Shown: positions 44,369 to 54,318, counted from the stretch's first letter. The stretch is DNA of 64,000 bases from CAZIKF01 sp964539825 (GCA_964539825.1 CAZIKF010000006.1:62001-126000), one strand, 5' to 3'. The notes: generated from the letters alone by a model not told the origin. A program made the numbers and translations.

Positions 44369-45616
44369 ATGGCTGAAACTTACAAGTCTACGACCCTTGT
44401 CCATGTGGCATTGGATTTTACAGGTGATCCTATACCTGTAGGACGATTGGCTTCCAGAAGGAATCAGATTTTTTTTGAGTACGACCCCGAGTTTCTTGAA
44501 AGGGAAATGGAAATATCCCCTCTCCAAATGCCTTTAAGGGAAGGCAGCCACTTTATCGAACCCTCAACTTTCGGAGGATTGCCTGGCGTATTCCAGGACA
44601 GTTTGCCAGGTGGCTGGAGTCAAATTCTCTTCGATCGAAGCCTGCGTTCAAAAGGAATTGAGCCAGATCAATTCCACTCTCTCGATAGGCTTGCCTGTAT
44701 TGGAAACAAGGGAGCGGGAGCTTTAATCTATGAACCCTCAAAAGCACAGACAAGTGCGCAGTTCAAAATTGACCTGGATACCCTGGCTAACCAGTCTCAG
44801 CGCATTCTTGAAGACTACAGGAAAACTGAAGTGGAGTTGCTCCTGACCCTGGGTGGATTCTTAAATGGTTCAAGACCAAAGATTGTGGTCGCTTCCAATC
44901 ATAAAAAAAGCAAGCTCATAGCGGGTACCCCTGGGCTAAATGAAGGTTTAGAGCACTGGTTGGTGAAATTCTCACAAACAGCGGATGGTGAGGATGGGGG
45001 GGCGATAGAATTTGTATATAGCCAGATGGCAAGACAGGCTGGTGTCGAAATGATGGAAACCTACCTATTTTCCGCTAAGGACTGTAGGGGGTATTTCGCT
45101 ACAAAACGCTTTGATCGGGAGCCGGGAGGCGAGCGTATGCATCTGCACAGCGCACGCGGTTTGCTCAATTTTCAGACCAATTCAAAGCGGATTGATTATA
45201 AAGTTCTGGTCGAAAGCGCTCTCAAGCTCACTGGTGATTGTTTCCAGGCCCAGAAGATGTACCGGCTCGCGGTCTTCAATGTCCTTGCTCATCACCGTGC
45301 GGACCACCCTGGAAACTTTTCCTTCCTCATGAACCAGGACGGCAAGTGGAAGATGGCTCCCGCCTATGGCTTGACTTACTCCTCAGGCCCCGGGGGTGAA
45401 CACTGCACCGCAGTGTTGGGAGAGACCAGAAATCCAGGTGAAAATCACCTCTTGAAATTAGCTGCTCATGCTCAAGTTTCTCAAAGTGAAGCCAAAAATA
45501 TCATCAGACAAACCCGGGATTCACTCAGCCTGTGGCGATCCATATCAAAAGAAGTGGGCATTGCGAAATCAAAGATAGAAGAGATCGCAAGAGCAATCAA
45601 TACAGCACAAATCTAA
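44369..45616 (+). CDS. HipA-family protein lacking catalytic residues (pseudokinase)
   Basis: 415 residues with HipA N-terminal (about 10-110) and C-terminal (about 150-400) regions. It keeps the RPKIVVA lysine region and N316. The catalytic base of the D-x-H-x-K-N motif is A311 (RADHPGN), and the metal-binding Asp of APAYDLT is G334 (APAYGLT). Both changes should abolish kinase activity. No HipB-type antitoxin gene is adjacent. It may be a decayed toxin or a pseudokinase regulator. Confidence 0.82.
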   Translation: MAETYKSTTLVHVALDFTGDPIPVGRLASRRNQIFFEYDPEFLEREMEISPLQMPLREGSHFIEPSTFGGLPGVFQDSLPGGWSQILFDRSLRSKGIEPDQFHSLDRLACIGNKGAGALIYEPSKAQTSAQFKIDLDTLANQSQRILEDYRKTEVELLLTLGGFLNGSRPKIVVASNHKKSKLIAGTPGLNEGLEHWLVKFSQTADGEDGGAIEFVYSQMARQAGVEMMETYLFSAKDCRGYFATKRFDREPGGERMHLHSARGLLNFQTNSKRIDYKVLVESALKLTGDCFQAQKMYRLAVFNVLAHHRADHPGNFSFLMNQDGKWKMAPAYGLTYSSGPGGEHCTAVLGETRNPGENHLLKLAAHAQVSQSEAKNIIRQTRDSLSLWRSISKEVGIAKSKIEEIARAINTAQI

Positions 45617-45686
45617 GTCCTTTTTCTTAGCAGCGCTTAATAGTAGACTTATCCCTGGAGACAATCGCTGCTGGGACTAATTTCAA

Positions 45687-46487
45687 ATGCATGGACTTTC
45701 TGCCATCGATGGGGATCGCGAGATTGACTGGGGATATACGTCCGAGGATTACGCGAACTACAGATCTGATTACCCCAGAAGCTTTTACGATCGACTTCAC
45801 GCACTGGGTATCGGATGCGCTGGGCAGAGAGTTCTGGACCTCGGCACAGGTACGGGGTTTTTCGCGCGTGCCTTTGCAAAAAAGGGCAGCAATGTCCTGG
45901 GAGTAGATCTTTCACAGCGGCAGATTGAACAGGCCAGAAAGCTATGCATCAATGATGAGCTTGAGGTGGAGTTTCAGGTAGGAGCGGTCGAAGACCTGAG
46001 TCTTGAGGAGTATTCCTTTGATGTCATTAGCGCCGGGCAGAGCTGGCTCTACTTCGACAAGACCAGAATCATACCCCTGGTCAAGAGACTTTTGAAACCT
46101 GGTGGCAACCTGATGACTGGACATTATTGCTGGCTTCCAAGGCTTGATCCTATAGCAAGGGCCTCCGAAGAGCTGATTTTGTGCTATAACCCACAGTGGA
46201 GCAGCAGCGACTACAGCGGTGAGATACCTCACCAACCAGGCTGGTCACAAGAAGATTTTAATGTCTGCGCCTTCTTTTACTACGACGAAGAGATCTCCTT
46301 CACACGGGAATCCTGGATGGGAAGGATACGAGCCTGTCGGGGAGTAGGCGCTACCCTGAGCCATGAAGAGGTCAAGGCCTTCAACATTGATCATGAAAAG
46401 CTCCTCAAAAAGATTGCCCCGGAGACCTTTTCGATCCTGCATCGTCTTGATGCCCATATTTATACCGAAAAACCATGGCAAAAATGA
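45687..46487 (+). CDS. SAM-dependent class I methyltransferase
   Basis: 266 residues. SAM-binding motif I is VLDLGTGTGFFARAF (about residues 51-65), followed by VLGVDLSQRQI. It belongs to the UbiE/Methyltransf_11 group. The N-terminal YTSEDYANYRSDYP resembles small-molecule methyltransferases. Substrate unknown. The short gap after it leads to the cyclase-STN gene. Confidence 0.82.
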   Translation: MHGLSAIDGDREIDWGYTSEDYANYRSDYPRSFYDRLHALGIGCAGQRVLDLGTGTGFFARAFAKKGSNVLGVDLSQRQIEQARKLCINDELEVEFQVGAVEDLSLEEYSFDVISAGQSWLYFDKTRIIPLVKRLLKPGGNLMTGHYCWLPRLDPIARASEELILCYNPQWSSSDYSGEIPHQPGWSQEDFNVCAFFYYDEEISFTRESWMGRIRACRGVGATLSHEEVKAFNIDHEKLLKKIAPETFSILHRLDAHIYTEKPWQK

Positions 46488-46556
46488 TTTCAGGTCCCAC
46501 GGATTTTGCGGACTGCGACCTGCATTAAGGCTCTGCAATGATGGTAACATGATTGG

Positions 46557-47591
46557 GTGAGTGCAGAACGAGCCCATCTCAAGATTGTCCCCCCGCCTTC
46601 TCAGCCCTCCCAACCTGACGGGCACAGGCAAATCCAGGCCATCATGTTTTCTGATATAAAGGGCTACTCCTCCATGATGGGAAGAGATGAAGACCATGCC
46701 CTGAAGCTGTTAGATATCCATAACAAAATCCTGGAATCGCGCATAGAATCTCTAAATGGGACTATTGTTAAATTCATGGGAGATGCGGTTCTGGCGAGCT
46801 TCAATAGCGCCGTGGATGCTGCGGATTGCGCTCTATCCATTCAGACAGAATTCTCACGTCTTAACAAACATCGGGGAAAGAAAGATCAGATCTGGATTCG
46901 GATTGGCCTGCACCTGGGTGACGTTCTCCACAAACATGAGGATGTCTTCGGTGACGGAGTAAACGTGGCTTCCAGGTTAGAACCCTTGAGTGAACCTGGC
47001 GGTATCGTTGTATCCAGCACAGTTAAGGACATCATCCAGGCCAATTCCCGCTTTCACCTGGAACCAATGGGTGAACTTCAACTCAAAAATATAGCCTACA
47101 AAGTATGGGCTTATCGAATGTTAACTCCATCCAGTGGAAACGCATATATAAGATCCATGCGAGTCAAATGGGAGAATTTCCTGTCTACAATGGGGCTTCT
47201 GGGTCGGCTCATCAAACGAACATTCCAACTCATGGGGGTTATTCTAATTATCCTCTTCCTGTCTTCAGTGCAAATAGGGAAAAAGAATGATGAACCTCCG
47301 GTGCCCCCGGAGAGCTATTCCATACCCAACGATGTTGCCGAGACTCTGTCGGGTCCTAATAACGGTTTACTTACCCTGAAGCTAGACAACATACCCATCA
47401 AGGTTTTTCTCACCGTAGTCTGTCGATACTTTACTCTTCAGTGCCTCGTTGATCATTCCATTCGTTCTTTTGCTGTAACGGTGGAGTACGAAGACGCAAC
47501 TCTTCAGGAAGTAATTCAGGAGCTAAATGAATTGGGTAGTATCAAAGTCGTCCAAGAAGGAAATGAACTGATTGTCAAAGGCATCAACTAG
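46557..47591 (+). CDS. Class III cyclase fused to membrane helix and STN (secretin/TonB N-terminal) domain
   Basis: 344 residues from a GTG. The cyclase domain (about 22-200) has both metal aspartates (MFSDIKGYS and KFMGDAV) and the Asn/Arg pair (GDGVNVASRLE), so it should be a competent homodimeric enzyme. A transmembrane helix (about 222-242) then leads to a ~65-residue exported STN-like domain (LKLDNIPIKVFLTVV through ELIVKGIN). STN domains normally sit at the N-terminus of secretins and TonB receptors, so the enzyme may sense the state of an envelope machine. Confidence 0.82.
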   Translation: MSAERAHLKIVPPPSQPSQPDGHRQIQAIMFSDIKGYSSMMGRDEDHALKLLDIHNKILESRIESLNGTIVKFMGDAVLASFNSAVDAADCALSIQTEFSRLNKHRGKKDQIWIRIGLHLGDVLHKHEDVFGDGVNVASRLEPLSEPGGIVVSSTVKDIIQANSRFHLEPMGELQLKNIAYKVWAYRMLTPSSGNAYIRSMRVKWENFLSTMGLLGRLIKRTFQLMGVILIILFLSSVQIGKKNDEPPVPPESYSIPNDVAETLSGPNNGLLTLKLDNIPIKVFLTVVCRYFTLQCLVDHSIRSFAVTVEYEDATLQEVIQELNELGSIKVVQEGNELIVKGIN

Positions 47592-48487
47592 ACTTGAGAA
47601 GGAAGCTCCATTTTATATCTTCTCCAGCTAGATTTAGATTTGAATGAAAAAGTAGAAACGATCCTCAAAAGGTCTTCCTGGTAAGAATCAACCTCCAGGC
47701 ATGCACTAAGTGCTCCTGCTAATTTCGCCTTGTGCAACTGATTTCTAAGGAGTTCATTGAACAGGTGTGATTGAAATTCTGGATTATTCACATAAATCCA
47801 TCCCAATTCTAAACAGGAGTCCACGAGACAACCTGTAGAACAAGCAGCCACCTCATTCTCAATCAAGATATAGTAGCTCAGGCTAGCTTCCAAATCAGAA
47901 AACACAATCTGATCCCACTCCTCCATGCTGATATCCGAAACAGGGCTCCACAGGTGCGAATCTATATATTTCTGAACCAGGAAATTCAACAGGTTATCTT
48001 TGCTAACAACCCTGTCTTCAAAACTATGGATTTGGAGCCCATTAAAAGGACTCTTTTGAGATGAGTCTTGAAGAATACTTTCGCTGAGATCAAGCTCAAA
48101 CTCCACACAGTTAAAGTGATGTTGGTAATTAAGGCTTTCTATGAACCTGCAACCGGCCAGGTTCTGTTCATAACAGGCCATCTCCAGGCCATAAACTTGT
48201 TCAGGTATTGAAAATTCACTCATCATCGCGGTATGGAGATTTGTACCCAATCCCATATGTCGAAACTGAGGAAGGACAGCAACAGAACACTTCAAATAGA
48301 AAGGATGAATCGGATTTTGGAATAGCACCAAACCAGCTACCAGTTTTAATTGATGAAATGCCCCTATCACAAAGAGATAATCCGGGTAGCTCTCACGGTC
48401 TAACCCGTCGGGATGACAGCGATTAAAAAGAAGCTTCAAATCATCAAAATCACCTGCTGACAAGGGCCGTAAACTAACTGAATTCAT
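47588..48487 (-). CDS. GNAT-family acetyltransferase
   Basis: 299 residues. The N-terminal half is a GNAT domain with the acetyl-CoA-binding signature VLPQFRHMGLGTNLH (about 70-84). The C-terminal half looks like a second, degenerate GNAT fold, seen in tandem GNAT proteins. Substrate unknown. Its stop overlaps the stop of the convergent cyclase gene by 4 bp. The 164 bp gap to the astacin-like gene shows no clear signals. Confidence 0.75.
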   Translation of the reverse strand: MNSVSLRPLSAGDFDDLKLLFNRCHPDGLDRESYPDYLFVIGAFHQLKLVAGLVLFQNPIHPFYLKCSVAVLPQFRHMGLGTNLHTAMMSEFSIPEQVYGLEMACYEQNLAGCRFIESLNYQHHFNCVEFELDLSESILQDSSQKSPFNGLQIHSFEDRVVSKDNLLNFLVQKYIDSHLWSPVSDISMEEWDQIVFSDLEASLSYYILIENEVAACSTGCLVDSCLELGWIYVNNPEFQSHLFNELLRNQLHKAKLAGALSACLEVDSYQEDLLRIVSTFSFKSKSSWRRYKMELPSQV

Positions 48488-48651
48488 ATAACTTCCCTCT
48501 CTTCCACAGAAGAAAGAGCCTCTGCAACAAAGCTTTCACATCTACAAAACAGCTCCCTCAAGTACAGGAAGCATCCTGAGCATGATCTGAATTCAATGAT
48601 AGGCCCCTGCCACTTCATTCCGGGAATGGTATGTGCCAGCCTTGATTTGGT

Positions 48652-49923
48652 CTAGCGGATATAAACCAGGGTTCGGGGGAATCCGGTTGAATCAAGAGTG
48701 ATCTGTGATGTGTACTTCTTTTTTGAAGATTTAAGCCTGAGGGTGCACTTAGCCGTCACAGTAGAGCCATAACTCTTTTTCTTACAGCTGAAACTCTCAA
48801 CTTCCGCCCCTTTAGCAGGATGATCGGGGGCTACTGATTTGAGAAGGAAGGAAAGCAATTCTTGATTCTTAATCTTGGTTCGATGGACTTTTCTTTTCAC
48901 CTTGGATTTCTGACTGATCACTTTTCTTTTTGGATAGAGCTTGTTTACGCTCTCAATATCACCCGCGCTCAAAGTATTGGTCCGGCCTATAAACAGAGAC
49001 TTTTGATTGATGAAGGGTTCTCTTATCGTAAAGGCTTTCGTCCCTTTGGTGATGACGAAATTGGTGTCGGCATAGTGCATGATTGACTGGAAATCATACT
49101 GACCAATAACCAACCTATCAGTCTCCCCTCCTTTACCATACTGACTCTTTTTCTCCTTCTTGACATTGTCCATCTGCATGGCAATGTATTGATCTCTATC
49201 AGGCCGGGTCTGCTCGTGAAACAACCCGATCGCATGACCCAGTTCATGCAGAATAGCCATCTCTTGACAGCCATCCGCGAGGAAAATATTTTGATAAAAG
49301 CCCGGTACTTCTTTCATCTTCTTATAGGGCCGCCTGCCAACGTAAGATCCACAGACATCTGATTTGATAAACTGCAGCCGCCCTTTAAGAAGAGGAGATC
49401 GTTTCTTTATCTTTTTCGCCGTTTCCAGATCAAATTCCACGAATTGAATGTTGGTCTGAGACTCCCAGGTTTTCATAGCATTGAGAATAATTTGCTCTTT
49501 TTGAATAACACTCTCTTCGATTACATAAGGAATCACTCCATCGGGCCAGCGAAAGGAGGTGTCATCAAGAGTCCCAATTGCATAGCCAGCTAAGGATGGC
49601 GCTGGAATATAGCCAGATCCAAATGGCGATTGGCTCGGATCTTTCTCCAGTTCATCGATTGGACCCAAGACAATATCTCCCTGGTAGGCAATGCCATTAT
49701 GAACAACCGCCTGTACCCGTTCCTTCAGATTTGAAAACCGAAGGGGAACCAGCACGTAGATCACCTCGGCTTTCTGCTGGGGTGGAAAAGGATCCTCCAA
49801 AATTCCAATTTCGTTAGAGATTTGATTCTCAAGGCTCAGGTCATTAAACAGATTCAATGGAGCGGCTTTGGCAAAGCCTGGGACCGTGAGACAGAAGAAA
49901 AGAGAGAAGACCAAAATGAGCAT
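48652..49923 (-). CDS. Secreted astacin-like (M12A) metalloprotease
   Basis: 423 residues with a signal peptide and a ~110-residue propeptide-like region. The zinc motif is the full astacin HELGHAIGLFHEQTRPDRD, and the Met-turn region is SIMHY. The catalytic domain spans about 120-320. A ~100-residue C-terminal basic domain of unknown role follows. Likely an exported endopeptidase. Confidence 0.88.
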   Translation of the reverse strand: MLILVFSLFFCLTVPGFAKAAPLNLFNDLSLENQISNEIGILEDPFPPQQKAEVIYVLVPLRFSNLKERVQAVVHNGIAYQGDIVLGPIDELEKDPSQSPFGSGYIPAPSLAGYAIGTLDDTSFRWPDGVIPYVIEESVIQKEQIILNAMKTWESQTNIQFVEFDLETAKKIKKRSPLLKGRLQFIKSDVCGSYVGRRPYKKMKEVPGFYQNIFLADGCQEMAILHELGHAIGLFHEQTRPDRDQYIAMQMDNVKKEKKSQYGKGGETDRLVIGQYDFQSIMHYADTNFVITKGTKAFTIREPFINQKSLFIGRTNTLSAGDIESVNKLYPKRKVISQKSKVKRKVHRTKIKNQELLSFLLKSVAPDHPAKGAEVESFSCKKKSYGSTVTAKCTLRLKSSKKKYTSQITLDSTGFPRTLVYIR

Positions 49924-49988
49924 ACCAAAGGATACGAAGGAAAAAGCCCTAAGTTGCGAAAGCAGGAGTTTTACATCGGGAAAAATGA

Positions 49989-49999
49989 ACCTGTCAGGT
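49989..49999. promoter_or_regulatory. ACCTG-T-CAGGT palindrome upstream of astacin gene
   Basis: A perfect 11 bp palindrome 66 bp before the protease start, between the upstream gene's terminator and the protease. Possible operator. Confidence 0.3.
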
Positions 50000-50040
50000 A
50001 AAAAGGGTTCCGCAGGATCTCATCATCCTGTGGCTCAACC
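50000..50040 (-). terminator. Rho-independent terminator after the phosphorylase-like gene
   Basis: On the minus strand CCACAGGAT and ATCCTGCGG pair over 9 bp (one G-U) around a 6-nt loop. The stem is extended by GGTT/AACC across a small bulge and is followed by CCC and five T. It separates the 50133-52574 gene from the astacin-like gene. Confidence 0.55.
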
Positions 50041-50132
50041 TGAGAATCTGAAAAAAATAACCTGGACTGTGATGGGTTAAGTTTGGTCTTAAGACGGATC
50101 CTTGATTATGGATCCAATGACTACTCTTCGTG

Positions 50133-52574
50133 CTAGTCTATTCCTAAATCTTCCTTTAACTTTTTTGAGTCATAGTATTCATAGGGAATGGCATTCGCCT
50201 CTAGCATGGCTGGAATATCGCCTTTCGCTTCAGGCGGCAGCATTACCTTTAAAATTTCAGAGCTTAAAACAAAGTTCTTTATTTTCAGCTCCAGGTAGCG
50301 CAGTCTGATTTCAAATGGGAGGGTGTTCCAATCCTTTTCTGAATTGTTGAAAAAAGCTAGCTTTTCGTCTTCAGAAAGCTTTCTTATTTCCTTGATTGTT
50401 AGCAGAGTCAGTGCCTGGGAATAATGTTCGAAGTGGTAAACTTCTTTTGCGAAGCCATGCTGCTGCTCGATAAATGGGAGACTTGCGGTATTTTTTGAAA
50501 TTTGCCATCCGGAAACCCGGGTTGCGAAGGAGCGGGGAAGGACGTATTCAGGCTTAAGCCGAACAATGGTTTTGCCGTACATGTCCCTTCCTAACGCCGA
50601 GCTATATTCGGCAAATACATAATCATAAGCACCGTAAAGTCGATCTTCGAGCTCAGGAGTATAGGGTTTGACTTCCATCCCAAGTGATTCCACCAGGCCG
50701 GTGGAAAACGTGGCTCTATCCTTCAGTGTGTAATAGAGCCTTCCCGGTGACATTCTTAAGTTAACTCCATAAGGGATGGAGTTTAAAAGGTTCACCAGGG
50801 CCGCTTCTTTAGAGGTTAAAGGGTAAACCTCCGAGCGCAGACGCTGTAGATTTTGTCGACTCATCTCAAGAATAGAGCGGTCGGTCAAATTTTCGATCTG
50901 ATGCATAAATGAAGGAGGCTCCTGAGATATGACCTGCTCCACCTGAGTCACAAACTCCTCTCGGGCTGTATTTTTCAAAGCGAAGTCCTGACGTCCAAGC
51001 GCAACATCTATTCCATAATCCAGGGGAAAGTCTGTGACCAAAATCGCTACCCCAACTTCTATTTCATTCTTAACTGCCAGATCGGCCAGATGTCCCCCTT
51101 CCATATCCAGTGAGTAAATCCCCATGTTCACCATCTGCTTTAGCTTGAGGGGATATTCCAACAAGGGAGAATCAACACTGAAGTGAATGCCGGAATCAGA
51201 AGATCCCTGCAAGGCGTTCTTTACAATGTATCCGGAGGGAGACCGTATGGTGGATGGCCGGTAAAGGGAATAGGGTGACCTGGGAACCAGAGATCCTCCC
51301 GATCCACCAAAGAACACCTGCTCAATAGGAAAAACCCCCACCAGTTTTTCAATCTGTCTCACCAGTGCCTCACCGTAATAATCAACATCCCCTCCCAGGA
51401 CTCCAACACGACTCCCATCCTTCATTTCGTAAACGCTGACGGTCCAGTTTTCTCCTGGAAATCCCCTTTGAGAAACTGATTTTCGGTGCTTTACTTTCCA
51501 CTTTTTCTCAAAAGTAGAAGAGTAACCAATGACCAGTGACTTCAAATCTGAAAATAGACCGGGATTGGCCATGGCGAACTTCAGTAACTGTCGGTAGCTT
51601 CGCTCCAGGCGTTTGGGGTCAATAAGCTCTGCGATTTCAAAGGAGAGACTTTTAAATTGCCTGAAACGACTGATCAAAAGACCAAAGTGAATGAGATAGG
51701 CCCTTGAGTCAAAGGAGGTCAATATAAGAGTCTTGCGCTGGTTTTCATGGTGTATAAGATAGATGTCTTTGCCGTAGGAAGAGAGTGGCAAATTGTAGCG
51801 GATAATGGTATGAATGCGGGGTAGTGAGGCCTCAATTTCATGAATTTCCAGGTTGGCTAAAAGGACCAGATCACCGGGGTTAAGAGACCTGACCAACTCT
51901 TTTAGCGGACCTAATCGGGACTCTACATAGCTATCAACCTTATGCCAATTTACTTGAGATACCGTTGAGACCAGGTCTTCAGCAAGGTGTGAAAAGGTTC
52001 TATGGTAGTGAGACAAAGCCTTTGTTAATGTTGGTTTTACAGACTTTTGAAGGGGTCGTTCATCAAGCCTCAAAAAAGCAGCGCTTCGTTGGTAAGCTTG
52101 TAGCAATGTGGTGGTGTCGGTAGACTTTGACTGGGAATGAAGCCTGTTAACCAGGTAGTCTCTTAGAGAAATTCCAGTTTCAGAAAGTGTGTTGCCAATA
52201 AGTTGGGCAGGTGCACTTTGCTCCCCAATCCACTTTGCCAGATGAGGCTGATTCATCTCCTGAAGCGAAATCTGCAAAGATCTCAAGGAAACCTTAGAAA
52301 AGGCTTCCACAATCGCCTCCTGGGAAAACGCAGGCCCAAGGAGGATAAACAGGACCAAAAACGTCCTGGTGAATTTGTGGAAGCTAAGAGACAACGAATA
52401 AGAATTTAAAATCTTCAAAATTTCCCAATCCCAGGTTAGACCTGGCACCCAGCGTAGTAAATCATAAATCAAGAAGATTGGGGACTCTCCCCTTTCCACA
52501 ACATTCTGATAGCGCTGGAAAAATCTGGGAACAGAGCACAAGAGTAATCTCGTGACCAGGTTGGCTACTGGCAA
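50133..52574 (-). CDS. Large exported protein with nucleoside-phosphorylase-like domain
   Basis: Up to 813 residues from a TTG that overlaps the queA end. The true start may lie near residue 55-62, since a signal peptide (FTRTFLVLFILLGPAFSQ) sits at about 67-84. Residues ~340-560 have a purine-nucleoside-phosphorylase look: VGVLGGDVDYYGEALVRQ, FFGGSGGSL and DMEGGHLADLAVKNEIEVG. The flanking helical regions are unrecognised. No known family this long comes to mind; the phosphorylase assignment is tentative and export would be unusual for it. Confidence 0.6.
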   Translation of the reverse strand: MPVANLVTRLLLCSVPRFFQRYQNVVERGESPIFLIYDLLRWVPGLTWDWEILKILNSYSLSLSFHKFTRTFLVLFILLGPAFSQEAIVEAFSKVSLRSLQISLQEMNQPHLAKWIGEQSAPAQLIGNTLSETGISLRDYLVNRLHSQSKSTDTTTLLQAYQRSAAFLRLDERPLQKSVKPTLTKALSHYHRTFSHLAEDLVSTVSQVNWHKVDSYVESRLGPLKELVRSLNPGDLVLLANLEIHEIEASLPRIHTIIRYNLPLSSYGKDIYLIHHENQRKTLILTSFDSRAYLIHFGLLISRFRQFKSLSFEIAELIDPKRLERSYRQLLKFAMANPGLFSDLKSLVIGYSSTFEKKWKVKHRKSVSQRGFPGENWTVSVYEMKDGSRVGVLGGDVDYYGEALVRQIEKLVGVFPIEQVFFGGSGGSLVPRSPYSLYRPSTIRSPSGYIVKNALQGSSDSGIHFSVDSPLLEYPLKLKQMVNMGIYSLDMEGGHLADLAVKNEIEVGVAILVTDFPLDYGIDVALGRQDFALKNTAREEFVTQVEQVISQEPPSFMHQIENLTDRSILEMSRQNLQRLRSEVYPLTSKEAALVNLLNSIPYGVNLRMSPGRLYYTLKDRATFSTGLVESLGMEVKPYTPELEDRLYGAYDYVFAEYSSALGRDMYGKTIVRLKPEYVLPRSFATRVSGWQISKNTASLPFIEQQHGFAKEVYHFEHYSQALTLLTIKEIRKLSEDEKLAFFNNSEKDWNTLPFEIRLRYLELKIKNFVLSSEILKVMLPPEAKGDIPAMLEANAIPYEYYDSKKLKEDLGID

Positions 52575-53599
52575 TGTCGACAGTCTAATAGGGAAATATC
52601 TCCATACTCATGTGCTCGGTATTCCTCCTTCGAGGCTTGTTTGTATCCCGCTGCTATGTGACTCACCGAACAGAATGAATTCAAAATATCAACGTGGCTT
52701 GTACCCGGTTCATGCATGCCGGTGATGAGCGTATCGATATAGTGAAAATCATGATCCGGACCAATTTTAAGATTAGTGGTCCTTGCACCCGGGATCAATT
52801 TCCCCTGAAGCCCTGCTGACTCAACTGCCCGGATCACGGTTGTTCCCAGGGCAATAATTCGATATCCCCTTCTCTTATTTTCCTCTATGGCCGCAACGGT
52901 CGCTTCAGGTATTTCATACCACTCCTCAAGCGGCAATAGGTTATCGAGAGTGAAATCTCCTGTACTGGAAATTCCAGCACCATGGATAAGGCTGGCTATT
53001 TTGACTCCCTTTTCCTGCAACCGGAAAACTCGTTCCCAGGTTAGCGGAAAGGCAGAACTCGGAGGCTCTACAGACAGAGGAGGACCAGAAAAGATGGTCT
53101 GCTGATCCCACACCTCTAAATTTTCATTTAAGTAAGAATACTGAATCGGACTACCATATCGGTAAAGGTCCCTGAGTAGGGAAGAACTGGTGATTTCGAT
53201 GGTCAGTAGCCTCCCTGAGTTAACACTCAAAACTTTAATTCCGAAGCCGGGTCCAATCGATATGAAGTCCCCTGCTTCAAGTTCAGGTGCACGAACCCGA
53301 TCCTCAGTCGGTTCTCTCCAGCTCCCTTCCTGAAAAGAAAAGGCAAACCAACGATGGAGTTTATCTGGTGATGGACCTCGAAAGGCCGCCAGACGAACTT
53401 CTACTCTTTCTCCAGTTCGCTCGATGTTTCCATGGAAACTTGCAGGCAGTGTAGCCGATCGGTTGACCAGAAGAAGATCTCCTGGAGCGAGAAAACTCTC
53501 TATATCACCCACCCTGGAGTGGGTGAGGGAATTCAATCCGGAAAGGACCAGTAACCTGGTTTGATCATAATGTCTTCGGGAAGAGTTTGCTGGTTTCAT
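52565..53599 (-). CDS. queA: QueA-like S-adenosylmethionine:tRNA ribosyltransferase-isomerase
   Basis: 344 residues with QueA landmarks: GDLLLVNRSATLPASF, VEVRLA, PIQYSYLN, SSAFPLTWE, VIRAVESAG and GARTTNLKI. QueA adds the epoxycyclopentanediol ring of epoxyqueuosine to tRNA in the cytoplasm. The start overlaps the stop of the SDR gene (ATGA), so they are coupled. This unusual SDR partner and the divergent XRE regulator suggest the copy may serve a special role. Confidence 0.88.
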   Translation of the reverse strand: MKPANSSRRHYDQTRLLVLSGLNSLTHSRVGDIESFLAPGDLLLVNRSATLPASFHGNIERTGERVEVRLAAFRGPSPDKLHRWFAFSFQEGSWREPTEDRVRAPELEAGDFISIGPGFGIKVLSVNSGRLLTIEITSSSLLRDLYRYGSPIQYSYLNENLEVWDQQTIFSGPPLSVEPPSSAFPLTWERVFRLQEKGVKIASLIHGAGISSTGDFTLDNLLPLEEWYEIPEATVAAIEENKRRGYRIIALGTTVIRAVESAGLQGKLIPGARTTNLKIGPDHDFHYIDTLITGMHEPGTSHVDILNSFCSVSHIAAGYKQASKEEYRAHEYGDISLLDCRHCQ

Positions 53600-54297
53600 A
53601 ACGACCTCCTTACCTCGGAGTAATCCCTTTGAGCTAGGAGGTCCAAGATTTCACTCGCGGATACTTCTGGTTCTTTCAGATCCCCAGGGTCTGCATCAGG
53701 AATTGCATCAAAATGCATCGGAGTATTCATATCTCCGGGATCAATCGATAAAAATCTCACCCCATGATCCTTAACTTCCTCGTCAAAGATACGGGACAGA
53801 TGATCAATTCCAGCCTTTGACACACTGTAGCTGCCCCAGTTGGAATAGGCGTTGATGGCCGCATTGCTTGAAATGTTTACAACAACCCCTCTGCGCCGAA
53901 GGAGCATTTCCGGAAGAAACGCTTTACTCAATCGAAAGGGACCCAGGACATTTGTTTGAAGAACCTGCTCGAAGTCTTCACAATCTGTATCGATGAGAAG
54001 TCTCAGCGGTGTTTGACCCAGGTAGCTCGCCACGTTTAAGAGTACATCTATATCACCAAGCCGGGCGTGAACTTCCCCGGTAATGGGATAAATTGCTTTC
54101 TTATCCGACACATCACCCTGGATACATAAGATCTCAGGGTATAGGGCATTGAGCTCATCGAGTTTTTCCTGGGATCTCGCAACCAATGCCACCCTGGCAC
54201 CAGACCTATGAAGTTGAAGAGCAAGGGCTCTACCCAAACCCGAAGTTCCTCCTGTGATTAAGACTCTTTTATCTTTCCAATAGTTGGGATGATTCAT
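53596..54297 (-). CDS. Short-chain dehydrogenase/reductase
   Basis: 233 residues. The NAD(P)-binding motif is TGGTSGLGRALAL, the NNAG-like motif is NVASYLG, the active site has NISSNAA and Y-x3-K in SYSVSKAG. A classical SDR of unknown substrate; it heads a unit with queA. The gap to the divergent XRE regulator holds several dyads. Confidence 0.88.
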   Translation of the reverse strand: MNHPNYWKDKRVLITGGTSGLGRALALQLHRSGARVALVARSQEKLDELNALYPEILCIQGDVSDKKAIYPITGEVHARLGDIDVLLNVASYLGQTPLRLLIDTDCEDFEQVLQTNVLGPFRLSKAFLPEMLLRRRGVVVNISSNAAINAYSNWGSYSVSKAGIDHLSRIFDEEVKDHGVRFLSIDPGDMNTPMHFDAIPDADPGDLKEPEVSASEILDLLAQRDYSEVRRSL

Positions 54298-54318
54298 GTG
54301 TTCCTCCTTTTCTAAAAC

